Shown here: positions 13,011 to 24,018 of the stretch, one piece after another
Layout of the letters: the number at the start of each line of letters is the position of its first letter
How positions within the stretch are numbered: position 1 is the stretch's first letter
DNA from: Cerrena zonata
Lineage: Eukaryota; Basidiomycota; Agaricomycetes; Polyporales; Cerrenaceae
DNA: 64,000 nucleotides
Reading direction: 5' to 3'
NCBI GenBank assembly: GCA_038087015.1
Contig: JASBNA010000006.1
Location: 1-64,000 of the forward strand
Program-made: the position numbers and the translations under genes
Notes under the pieces: model-generated
What the model saw: only the letters and a program-made list of their open reading frames with translations
The model's database searches: none
Told to the model about the DNA's origin: nothing

Positions 13011-13795
13011 ATGGCAGACCACGAAAACACCATTGAACCACCGTCCGTTCTTTCAACATTACCTTTTCTATTACTAGACTAACTATTGTTAACTGTAATT
13101 CCGTAGATATTCAGTGGAAGCCCATGTATCCTGGAGATTATTGTATAGGATGTGGAGGTTAGATGAAGCCGCCAGAGCATTTAAGACTGTGCTGTCTCGG
13201 ACGGAAGACCATGAGAAAGCCCGTGTATATAACAGATGGGAGATCGGGCTAATCCTCGAGACAGTGAGTAGTCGTACTGAGGGTGTCATCCGGCACAAAC
13301 TTAATGCATTCTAGGAAAATCTGGAGAAGGTTCTGGCTCACATGTGCATCCGTGGTTTAATGACCACCCGTCTAAGCAAGGCGATTGATGTAAGGTTCCG
13401 GTGGTTAAATATTGACTACTATCCTCCCACAATAAGCTGGGAACAGCTCCCCGAGCCCAATTCGCCATCCATGGGCAACCTGTCCGAGCTCTTTGACGGA
13501 ACGGTTCCCCAGATCGCACAGGGAGAAAGTCATTGGTGGACCTACAATGAGCGTACGGATGCAATTGAGCAGAAACCACACTGGTGGGATGAGCCAGAGA
13601 AAGAGGTATGATCCCTATGTAACCCGGTAGCAAACACTATTAACACTCTGCAAGAAATGGCTCTATAATGTCTCTATCCCTCGAGACCTTGTAGGGCAAT
13701 ATGTCCGGAGATTAACTCAGTCTCAAGATCTTCTCTCTCGTGCTGTTAGGAAATTGCAAGAATTGCAGGACAATACACCAATGGAACTTGATTAA
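13011..13795 (+). CDS. Small unknown four-exon protein (206 aa) of the KDZ element
   Basis: Exons 13011-13042, 13107-13263, 13315-13605 and 13655-13795 join with phases 2, 0 and 0 and total 621 nt, ending at TAA. The protein begins MADHENTIEPPYSVE. It has a helical part (ARAFKTVLSRTEDHEKARVY), a Trp-rich middle (GESHWWTYNERTDAIEQKPH) and a C-terminal coiled-coil-like stretch (YVRRLTQSQDLLSRAVRKLQ) ending NTPMELD. I do not recognise the family. It lies 126 bp after the transposase stop on the same strand. Clean splicing and the position inside the element suggest a real accessory gene, but it has no assignable function. Confidence 0.6.
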
Positions 13796-13977
13796 TCCGG
13801 ACGCCGGATGATGCGAAGGGAATGTGAACACGGATGACGGATGGCCATGTGGAAGTCAGATTCGGATGCCGGATGTTACTGCGGGTGTACGATCGGGAAT
13901 ATGCCATGAATCATGTATAATACAAGTAATGTGAGAGTGCTATACATATTAGTTGAATTCTAAGTACATGGACTCTG

Positions 13978-15790
13978 GTCAGGCAGACTGGGCTGTTACT
14001 TCCCAGCAACACAAAGAGTTTTCCAGAACCAGTCTGCTGATCTGGACCGTAAGCCATAAGAGAAAGCATAAGTGCTAGTCTAGTCGGGCTGACAGGGTCT
14101 GGATATCAAAACATGAGTATTAAATCAAGTCAGGCTGACCAAATCGTGGCTCACGGCCGATAGAACGTAAAGTTTGATTCTGGTCGGGCTGACTGGGTTG
14201 TAAGACATGAACAGGGAAATGGCAGTGCTTATTTGAGTCAGGCTGACTGCCTCGCAGCATGCTGATAGGAAAATGGTACTACCAGTTTCGGTCCGGCCAA
14301 CTGAGTCAACGGCCACGGACGGAAAAACGATCGTATTAAACCTAGTCAGGCTGACTGCCTCGGGAGTCACGAACAGAAAAATGACCTTAGTAAACCCAGT
14401 CCGACCAACTGGGTCGATGGTCACGGACGGAAAAATGACCATATTAGATCCAGTCAGGCGGACTGGATCGAGAGTCACGAACAGCAAAAGAGCCGTATCA
14501 AATCCAGTCAGGCTGACTGCCTCGGGAGTCACGAACAAGAAAACAGGAATGATTATATCCAGTCCGGCCAAGTGAGTCGACGGCCACGGACAGAAAAACG
14601 ACCTTAGTAAACCCAGTCCGACCAACTGGGTCGATGGTCACGGACGGAAAAATGACCATATTAGATCCAGTCAGGCGGACTGGATCGAGAGTCACGAACA
14701 GCGAAAGAGCCGTATTAAATCCAGTCAGGCTGACTGCCTCGGGAGTCACGAACAAGAAAACAGGAATGATTATATCCAGTCCGGCCAACTGGGTCCACGG
14801 CCACGGACAGAAAAACGATCGTATTAAACCCAGTCAGGCAGACTGCCTCGGGAGTCACGGACAGAAAAATGACCATATTAGATCCAGTCAGGCGGACTGG
14901 ATCGAGAGTCACGAACAGCAAAAGAGCCGTATCAAATCCAGTCAGGCTGACTGCCTCGGGAGTCACGAACAAGAAAACAGGAATGATTATATCCAGTCCG
15001 GCCAAGTGAGTCGACGGCCACGGACAGAAAAACGACCTTAGTAAACCCAGTCCGACCAACTGGGTCGATGGTCACGGACGGAAAAATGACCATATTAGAT
15101 CCAGTCAGGCGGACTGGATCGAGAGTCACGAACAGCGAAAGAGCCGTATTAAATCCAGTCAGGCTGACTGCCTCGGGAGTCACGAACAAGAAAACAGGAA
15201 TGATTATATCCAGTCCGGCCAACTGAGTCGACGGCCACGGACAGAAAAACGACCTTAGTAAACCCAGTCCGGCCAACTGGGTCCACGGCCACGGACAGAA
15301 AAACGATCGTATTAAACCCAGTCAGGCTGACTGAGTCAAAGGCCACGGACGGAAAAACGATCGTATTAAACCCAGTCAGGCTGACTGCCTCGGGAGTCAC
15401 GGACAGAAAAATGACCATATTAGATCCAGTCAGGCGGACTGGATCGAGAGTCACGAACAGCAAAAGAGCCGTATCAAGTCCAGTCAGGCTGACTGAGCCG
15501 CAGCACATGAATATGGAAATAATAGTATCTATTCCAGTCAGGCCAACTGGATCGCAGTGTGTGTGTAATAAAACATTGCTATTGATTCCAGTCAGGCAGA
15601 CCCAGACGAACTGAGCTATAATACACTTATAAGAAGATGCTAATTCTACTCTAGTCAGGTGGACTGGGTCACAGGCCACGGATGTAAAGAAAATTAACTC
15701 TATTGAAATTGGGCAGACTGGATCGCAACACATGGGCACACAAGAAGGCTATTAGTTTCAGTCAGGCGGACTCTGTGGGACCCTGCCATT
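13978..15790. repeat. Tandem array of 54-bp monomers with 217-bp higher-order repeat
   Basis: About 30 monomers are present. Successive GTC cores lie at 14129, 14183, 14237, 14291, 14345, 14399, 14453, 14507 and 14562, so steps are 54,54,54 and sometimes 55. In the middle, four monomers (54+54+54+55) form a 217-bp higher-order unit: the same CCCAGT junction recurs at 14395, 14612, 14829, 15046 and 15263. Each monomer carries a dyad core such as CAGTCAGGCTGACTG, CCAGTCAGGCGGACTGG or CCCAGTCCGACCAACTGGG. Monomers at both edges of the array are more diverged. It is likely a subterminal repeat array of the KDZ element. Confidence 0.9.
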
Positions 15791-18232
15791 ATCAAATCAC
15801 TCCACTCTGGCAGACTCACCCGCATCTATAGACCCTCACTAATGTAAGGTAATGCGTTCAGTTGGGCCAATTAACCCGGGTTAACAGAAGCAATGACCAC
15901 GTCAAGCGGGGCCATTCTCCCCGTGTCATACGGTAATATGTACATGGCTGCGCAGCCCCAACTGACCCGCAAGTAACGGATTTATTCCCCCCACTTGGTA
16001 CCATGTTTTGCGAAGAAAGAACACTGAAGGGGCTGAGGTATGGTAGGAAGTCCATGATATAAATGAGAATATCGTAATTCAGGATCGGAGGAGTGCGAGC
16101 ACGATCAGTGATCTATTTAAATATCTGTCTTCAACTTGAACGTCGGTACAGAAGATATTGACTACTTACCAGTGTCATTATACGCTGTTTCAAGTCGGTT
16201 TATCCACTTGGGAAGTCTGAGTGTCAGGCCTTCAGGGTCGATGATTGATCAAGGAACGATGCTCAAGGCAAGTCGTCACGGATACAAATAACCGAATTTG
16301 ATTTTGTCCTCTAAGCGCCTTCAGTGGACGTCACTCAACGGTTATGAGCAGTCATTTGTTCATTAGGTTCCAGGTTCGCAAGAAGTCCATGAAACGGACG
16401 GAAATTGGAATATTTTATGGTTGAGACGGTTCAATCTTATATTTTGATCATGGTAAAATAAAAAAAAACGCGCCGCGGAATGAGTAGGAAAATCACGGCG
16501 TGGATGGGAAGGACATAGCTGGAGGGTTATATTTTCTCGTATCGTGCTATGGCAGGGGCCGGCAGCTCCATTGCATTCTGCTGATTATTGGATATAATTG
16601 AATAGACTAAAACGGGACGGCGTCGCCTCTGTCCATGAAGTCTATCAAGGCCTCAGATCCAAAAACCAAGTTTGAATGTTATAACACTGTCCTAGACCCG
16701 ATCGTACTGCACTTTATCCGCAAGGACTAGGTGTGAGTAGTTCAGTTTGTACTGTAGTACCAGATACAATGTCTATGATATTCAGTTACTTAGTCTGATA
16801 ATTCCAAGGTATTGACGTTCTCTCTTTATGATCGCCTGAGAATCTCTTGCAGGGCGTATCGATAGCATCAGGATTCAAAGACAAAGGAAATACGCTTCCC
16901 CACGACTCGCATCTAGAAAACTGTCAGTTATATTATGAACGATTAAGATGATGGGCGCACAGGCAAAATTATAGGAAGTAACGTTCATCATTCACTCGAT
17001 CATTCGATCGGTCAACTAGAAGCCCACAACGCGTCCACATGGCCTCCTTCAGAGTGAAGCTTGAGAGGTCAGAACACGACTTTTGGAGAGATGCCTCGAG
17101 ATGATAGAACGCTGTGATTACAGGATCCTTAAATATCGATGATAAAACCGGCTGGGCCGTGTCCGCCAAAAAATTGAAGTGAAGACAATTAATCGATGTG
17201 TTGCATGAGCGTGTTGCCATAATATCCGAAGGTACTAATATTTCTGGAACATACCACACACAGACATTTTCCATGATACCTGTCATCATCTACATCCCCG
17301 AGTCAGTAGTATAATTGGCACTTGGATATATAATTAAAGAGTGTCTTCCCCGGCCGCCTGTAGAAAATGTGATAAAACTGTCAGGGTACAGTGCCTTAGC
17401 ATCAGCTGTCACGGAGCTTGAAGGAGATATTATCGGACACTTGCCAACCAAACCTTACTGAATTGACCAAGCCGAAGAAGTGAATAGTGTCTATATCTGA
17501 TCAGGCCACGGTTAGGTAATTTATGGATCTTACCTTGTGATCAATCGTAATCGTTCTAAGGAACCTCCACGGAAGATTTAATCCCGACATCGACATGGTA
17601 TCCCTTACCACCGACGAACTGATGTGAGTCAGATATGTATCACTCGTAGTCAGCAGGCAGCGTGACACGCGTCTGATTGCGAGAAAAGGACATGGTGACT
17701 GGGCTGACATTGACAAAACTGAACGCTGGCTGTGAAAGACGATTGAAAATAGAAATGGTCGGAGGTCGCACGGACTGATAGTATCATTGCTATCGCTGGC
17801 ATTATTGAAGAATCCTCGGGGGAAATGCTCACCGGTGCTCAGGCCCGGGAAAAGCACTCAGTTCCTGGTGGTTGCACATGCTACGATGGAATGAAAAGCA
17901 AAGCTAAACGAAAGATTATCGTTACCCTAAGCATTCATCGCCTCCTCCCTCGGAGATACTTCCAGAACCTGGTGTTGGTGAGTGGGCCAGAAGTTAACGG
18001 ACTTGGAAGTCTGTTGCAGAATAAGCTGCAGAGGAAAAGGGGAAAAAGTAGCGCTAGCGGATATTACGTAAGTAAATACGCGCGACGCGCTCAACGCTAC
18101 GCCCTGCGACCGCCGCGTCTTCCCCTCCACGTCGCCCCTCTGCAGCATTTCCGTTTTGTCCTCGACCACCACCATCGTCTTGTCGTAGCCAGAGGGAAGA
18201 CGCACACTCAAAGAAACGCGCAAGAACGATAC
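15791..18232. other. Intergenic region, no supported gene
   Basis: Short open frames on both strands have no recognisable protein character, and no further 54-bp repeats are present. It contains a short A-run followed by GC-rich sequence (about 16,461-16,480). The last few hundred bases are probably the promoter and 5' leader of the Whi5-like gene. Confidence 0.5.
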
Positions 18233-20183
18233 ATGACGACCCCTTCGTCGTCGACAACGACCCCATCCCCGCAGCTGCGATACATGCAGTCTGGCGCGGT
18301 CAGCCCGCCGCAGCCAGTGCCCTCAAATGGCGTGGAATCCAACGATAGGGAGGAGAGAGAACTCGCTGTCCAGAAATTTCTAGCCAGAGCTGAGCTCTCC
18401 AAGGTAAGCTATGCTCCGGTGCTTGATTCGATCACCTCCTCCTCCGCCCCCATAAAAGCCTTATTTCCGTTTTCACCATCAGAAAAATACAGATACTGCT
18501 TTTCTACTCTTTCTCCCTTTATCATTCATTTTTTGTGTATTTTTATCCGTAAATTCGACTAGAGCTAAAAATTCTCGGTTCTCTTTTCAGCTCACGCGTG
18601 GCCTCCGCACGCGACTTTCATACGCTACCTACAAAGCTACACACAATCTCGCGCATACGACATTGCACGACCTTGAAGCAAAGACTGACACCCAGACAGC
18701 GCTTTATCGCCCTCCACCCGGAAGCACAAGGAACTACTACAACAACCCTGCTACTCAGGGGATAAGCGTCTCACAATATTCCTCTTCCAGGAATGCCGCT
18801 CGGAAAGGAAGCATGGCTCCGCCACCACCACTAACCGCTTCTGCTACTCAGAGTCTATTTGCCTCCATTCTCGCACCGCCACCTACCAAGCGGGCACGGA
18901 CTATACACAACCCCCAGGACCCTCCTGTCCCCGCCCCAGCTAAACCGAAGCCAATATCACCACCCAAGAAGACCTCGAAAGCGAAAGCGAAAGCAGCTGC
19001 ATCTTCATCACAGCTCAAGTCCAGAGCACGAAAGGACAAAGATGATAAAGGCAAGCGAAAGGAATCTGCCTCCAGTGCGCGAGCGATCAGCCGTGTATCA
19101 TCTTCGAACTCACAAGATATGATGGAGGACTCAGAAATGGACATGAAAGCAGCAGCGACGTTGACTTCTCTATTACGTTCTCGTCCCTCGATGTCAGCCG
19201 CTACTTCATCACCACGGTCGAGCATATCCGCGACTTCCGACCCTGGTTCATTACACTCATTCTCCCATTTCGCGCAGAGCTCAGCACGGACAACAACAGC
19301 CCCTACATCTGCTCTTCCGTCCAACGAGAACTCCTTTTCTATCTCTTACGGGCGCTCAACCCCACCTCCCATGTCTGCCGAAACTCAAAGTCTCGTCCGA
19401 GATAGTGATGTGCGTTTTCAAGGAAGCAGTACGCCAAAAGCACAAGGACGCGCCTTAAGGCGACCTGGAGAGCCTGCTACACCACAAGCACCCACTGACA
19501 GTGAGGCCGCCGATCTGATGCTCTATTTAGCAACCTCTCCATCACCAGCTCGACCGACCCATTCGAGAGATCGAAGTCTTGGCGGCAGCAGTTCTATGCC
19601 CGGACGTGTCCTCTTTGGCTCCGATGAGCGACCAAGCACTAACCCGAGAGCTTTGCGAAGGGAATACACCGGCAGTTTTAGCTCCACCATGACCGTAGCC
19701 ACGGAGCTCACAAGTGAATCAGGTTATCAAGCGGGAACTAGCGAAGATAGCATCATGCACTCACCATCACCGTCTCGGAGACCCCCAGGAGAACGCCACG
19801 ACGAGCCCATGAATTTGGACGTACCACAGATGCCTACTATTACACCACCTACCCCCACCGATCCACAACCTGGACATCTCTTGCCAGTTACACTGCATTC
19901 CTCCCAAAGTTCTGTGGGTTCATCAAGTCAAGTGGAGCCATCAGCTCCTCCCACATTAGATCCTCGATTCTCAATGGCGGCACCTCCCACCCCAGGTTTC
20001 AACTTCCACGAGTTCCTGAATGTCTCACCATCCCCCGCTGTAACGGCAGGTTCTACGTCTCGTTTACCAGCAAGCAGAAACGCAGAAATAGGAAGACGGT
20101 TGTTTGAAGGACATTCAGGGACAATCGACAGCCCTCAAGATCCATCCTCATTGGGCGCTGGGATCGACCTAGCGCAGAGCTAG
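18233..20183 (+). CDS. Whi5/Nrm1-type G1/S transcriptional repressor (GTB motif)
   Basis: Whi5/Nrm1 proteins bind SBF/MBF-type transcription factors and restrain G1/S genes until cyclin-dependent kinase releases them. The signature is the GTB-like helix LTRGLRTRLSYATYK, which begins exactly at the second exon and is preceded by a short helix VQKFLARAELSK at the end of exon 1. Exon 1 is 18233-18403 and exon 2 is 18591-20183, with a phase-0 187-bp intron, giving about 587 residues. The rest is disordered, rich in Ser, Pro and Thr with many S/T-P sites that could be kinase targets, and a basic stretch SKAKAKAAASS. The length is greater than yeast Whi5 (295 aa), as expected for a disordered basidiomycete homologue. 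Assignment rests on one short motif. Confidence 0.7.
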
Positions 20184-21209
20184 AACCTGGTTTCCTCAAA
20201 TGTCATGATGTCAAGATCTACCGTCACGACCACGATTGGTTTGAAATTGTATCCACCTAACGAAGTACGGAAAGGGACAATCCACACGTTGTATCACTAC
20301 AGCCTCAATGTAGCACCAAGTTAAACTCTCAACCACCAGGCATCTTTGGGCATCCCGTTATTTATCGGATTCATGCATTGTTTCCGCATGTATATTGCCC
20401 ATATGCTCTTGGTCATTTTTTTCGTAGAAATATCTCTCTTTCAGGCATCCAAACTGTTCGATCGGTTTCGCATTTTACCTTACCTATTTATACAATCAGT
20501 TGTATTGACCAACTCCTTCATCAGTTCTTTTCCCTCTTAGCAGGTCCGACCCCTCATTCCCTCGTTCCTCTATTCGTTTCTACTCGTCTATCTTTCAATG
20601 AGATCTATGCTCTCGTTGCTTCTATCTTGTATATAATTGTATCCCTTTCGTCGTCTTGTTTATTTCTCACATCACAACCCTCTTTCTTTATTTTTCAATC
20701 CTTGGTTCCCTCGTTCTCTCTTTCACACCTCCAGTGTTGTACTAATATATACGAATCTTATAGCAAGTCTCCATTCCTACTCATCTCCGGGCATCGTCAC
20801 AAATATACATGAGTTCTACCGGTTTTCACTGAAAAATGAGGTGGCTGTGTCGACGTGTTATTTACGCGTTGTTTGGCTACTCCGCAGCAGCCCGATCGAA
20901 CCATCAAACGATCAACGTTAACTTCATGCTAGCGCTCTTGTATGTGGGTTGATGTTTGGACAGTAAATGGTCTATGCGGATCCTCTGACTTGTAAGTTGT
21001 TGACTTCCGAGCCAACACCCAATGCTTACGTCCAAATGTTTTGAAAAGCTCTCATCAAAAAATAAAGGAACTAGGAAATCATTATACAGGAATTTCACGA
21101 TCTATCATTCCTACTGCTAGTACAATCTACTACTATCACTTGCTTCAGCAGACGTTCTTGTTTATTCTCTACTTATAGATGTTTCGTTGGGACTGAGTAT
21201 ATATCGAGG
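20184..21209. other. Intergenic region, pyrimidine-rich, no gene
   Basis: The plus strand has long C/T-rich stretches between about 20,440 and 20,790 (TCTCTTTC, CCCTCTTT), which is common in basidiomycete promoters and untranslated regions. No coding exon could be supported. Confidence 0.45.
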
Positions 21210-22022
21210 ATGTATCACGAGCCTTCTATCCCTATTTTTATACTAACTTTTTCTGCTGGTGTTGTACTGTAAGTGATCTCTTCACATCTTCGTTGAACTT
21301 GCCGTTGAGTTCAGGTGTTACAGTACCTTGGTTACCTTTTCTGTTCCGTTTATCAAACCATTCTACTTCCTGCACTCATCCGTTGCAGGAGGGATTACGT
21401 ATGGAATCTGGGGCTGGTGTTTGGACGTAAATGGTTCCTGCTCTCCCAAGCAGTCAGTACTTCCTCTATTCACAACAATCTTCTCTAGAACTAACGATGG
21501 ACTTCTCCAATAGGTTTGGTTACCGTGAGGACCCAGAGATTGTACCAATATTGCTAAAACTCCATGTTCTCTTCCCTATCGGTCAGTCGAAAAATAGCCA
21601 TGTTCAGTTCCCGCCTAATTGACTGTCTAGCTGCCGGTCTTGCCCTACTATCTAGTGTCACCCTGATCCCCGTGATGTGTTCGTCGGCACGAGGGCTCTA
21701 TCCTTTCCCGCTCTTCGTCATCCTATCGACCTTAGCCTGTATCTCCTCGTTAACAGGCTTCGCCATATGTATTGCAACGTGGTTGATTGCCCTCCACCGT
21801 TTCCATGCTGACGGGTTTGAAGCTTCGCTCGGACCATTGGTAAGAAACCTTGTGACAAATATTCGTGTCTCTTAACTTTAACTCACTTTCCCCGCAATCT
21901 AACGCGCATAGGTATGGATGGCGCTAGCAGGTACAGCGCTGCTGCTGTTTGTCGCCCTCAATGCAGGATGTAGTATGATGTGGAAAAGGGGACATCGTCG
22001 ATCTTTCATTTATACGTATTGA
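21210..22022 (+). CDS. SUR7/PalI-type four-helix plasma-membrane protein
   Basis: Five exons (21210-21268, 21315-21452, 21514-21581, 21631-21839, 21912-22022) join in frame to 194 residues. The first membrane helix is at the N-terminus (IFILTFSAGVVLCYSTLVTF). The loop after it has GIWGWCLDVNGSCSPKQFGY, the WGWC...CS...GY pattern of the SUR7/PalI (Rim9) family. Three further helices follow (LLSSVTLIPVM, FVILSTLACISSLTGFAICI, ALAGTALLLFVALNAG), and a short basic tail GHRRSFIYTY ends the protein. Such proteins act in eisosomes, cell-wall integrity or alkaline-pH sensing; which applies here cannot be told. Two introns use the less common GTCAGT donor, which explains why the gene looks broken in single frames. 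Confidence 0.72.
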
Positions 22023-22505
22023 TACGATATGTGGTGAAGATATTGAACTATGCTTTCTAGTTTTTCCCTGGGCTGATATTAGTATTCATCCATTTTCCCT
22101 TGCAACCTGTACCGGAAACTTCGAACAATTGAGAGTGCATTTTGTCTATGTACTACACTATGGTGAGATTTACACTCGTAATAGGTTGTCATAGACATCG
22201 ACATGGGTTGACAATGTCCATGAATTAAGGTTAAGTATAGGCCAAATCATTGATCGAGACAGCCTTTCTAGAACCTCAAACTGATGCTCGAGTTCAAAAG
22301 GAAAACGTAGTCCATCAACCTGTTTAGAATAATATGGCACAATGGCTAAATAAGAATGACTGTTCCTCTTCAAGTATACCACCATACACAAATGCGATAC
22401 AATACAAAGATCACGCACACAACTAGCACAAAGAAAGCTGACGTCCTCAAATACCAACTGCAATCGGAGCGTCGTAGCCGCATCAAGTACAAATGCCTGT
22501 TTTCT

Positions 22506-23651
22506 CTAAACGGCAGAGTCATCTGAAGGAAGGCAAGGAACAAAACGGCGAAAAAAGCGACGAAATGATCTCCATATCTTTGCTATACGCCCTCCTTCCT
22601 GTGGGAGTGGTTGTGGTTCCGTGGTAGTTATGGACGCATTTCGAATCTTGGCCTTCTCCTCTTCTAGTTTCTTCTGCTGTTCGAATAATTCTCGTTTGGC
22701 CTCCTCGATTTCTAGCCTCGCTTCTTCATCATGCTGTTCCATGACTTCGGCCATCTCCTCGTTCAACTTCCTAAGCTCCTCCTGATGTTTCTTCTCCAAT
22801 TCCGCAATCTCTCCTAGAAGTGCGGCACCAGCCTTGGTCTCAAAAACGCGCTTCTTCTCATCGACCAACTCTCGCTGGATCGCTAAAACCATTGGGGTTT
22901 TGTGAAGAAGATGTTGGATCACTTTGTGAGCAGACTCGATAGTGTTGTCGTGTCGGAAGAGCGACGCTCCCTGGGAAAGCATTGGCTTGAAGAAGTTATC
23001 CTTCGACTTCAGCTCTTGTTCTCGCTCTCCACCGACTTGAGGAGAAACAAGACTCCACATGTTAGTCGTTATGGCGCAGTTTCCCAGCGCCTCGTCGCCA
23101 CATAACTGGGCGAAAAAACGAAGGTTTCGTGTCGCGCTTCCAGCCATACGGTTGTCAGAAATCCTATGTAAATAGATAACGCCTTGAAGTTTGCGCCCAT
23201 GTTGATGTCTATCATAAATTCAGGTCAAATAAATACGATATAGCACATGATCGGAGCTTACTCGGAGGACAGGAAGTCGCATACGATATTGAGAATCTCT
23301 CCATCACTCTTGTTCGTGTCGTCAAATCCGGGGGTGTCCACGAGTGTCACTTCTACACCATCCAATTCGAAGGGTTTGGACATCTGGATCGTTTCAGTGC
23401 ATGATTCCAAACCTACTCCAACACGGAGGTCCGAGGCACTAGCGACGTTGATAAACTAGTTTCCATGGGTCAGCGGAAACTGTCGTGACAGATTTGAAAA
23501 TCGAGATACACACAGTGGTCTTTCCGGCCCCAGTACATCCCATGACCCTAAAACAAAACGCCATTCAATATCTCCATTCAACGCGTAATGCTATGACGTA
23601 CGCAATGCATGCAGTAGGTTGTTTTGTCGACGGTTTCTTAAATGGAAGCAT
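22506..23651 (-). CDS. AIG1/septin-like P-loop GTPase, paralogue 1
   Basis: Four exons (23651-23602, 23547-23514, 23455-23262, 23208-22506) give 326 residues. Motifs are G1 VMGCTGAGKTT, then FINVASASDLRVG, G3 VDTPGFDD and YLHRISDNRMAG; a TNMW in AITTNMWSLV stands where the G4 NKxD or TKxD normally is. The C-terminal third is a charged coiled coil (EKKHQEELRKLNEEMAEV) followed by a basic cluster WRSFRRFFRRFVPCLPS that could bind membranes. The family is heavily expanded in agaricomycetes as P-loop GTPases related to AIG1/IMAP and septins; its cellular role is not established. It is divergent from paralogue 2, with 367 bp between the start codons. Confidence 0.82.
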
Positions 23652-24018
23652 AGTAAGTAGCAAGAGGCGGAAAGTATTGTGCAATTGGGTTGGAGTGAGT
23701 ATGGACTCGAGAATCGTGTCGAGTGGAGTATTTACAGGGATGCATAATTAGAACGCGTTTCCAGCGTTGTTCAAACCTCATTGTACTGCAGCACTGCAGC
23801 ACGAGGTAAGAATATGGGCGCCTACTGCAACAGACGGCCTGGGGCACTGGAAGAAGTCCTCGTTGAGATATGCAGAAGACTGGCCACCGAGGGCATGGCA
23901 GCGGGGAATTTCATGTGCCTCGCGTATTTGAAGCGCGTACCAGTGCAGAGGCGAGTGGTGGGCATACCTTCTCAAAGCTTTTGACCCCGACGTCCGTTGT
24001 TTTTACTCGACACACGCC

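Larger units (their letters stand above)
1..15790. mobile_element. Composite KDZ transposon carrying a TET/JBP gene and three unknown genes
   Basis: The claim rests on the intact KDZ transposase at 9203-12884, the adjacent TET/JBP gene, arrays with the same 54-bp period at both sides, and the CCGGAT motif that is frequent throughout this stretch and rare beyond it. Terminal inverted repeats and target-site duplications could not be identified because the left array runs out of the window. The outer limits are therefore provisional: the right limit is taken as the end of the array near 15,790, and the left end lies outside. Confidence 0.7.

Noticed and set aside
14125..15739. Long minus-strand open frames through the 54-bp array, with repeating 18-residue units such as DPVRLTGSNM
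   Set aside because: 54 is a multiple of three, so any stop-free monomer stays open; the 55-bp monomer in each 217-bp unit breaks the frame, and there is no start, splicing or domain support.
13978..15790. CRISPR-like array
   Set aside because: The repeats are contiguous 54-bp monomers without unique spacers, and the genome is eukaryotic.
18848..19324. Antisense open frame within the Whi5-like exon
   Set aside because: It is the complement of a low-complexity Ser/Pro/Lys-rich coding region and has no independent splice or start support.
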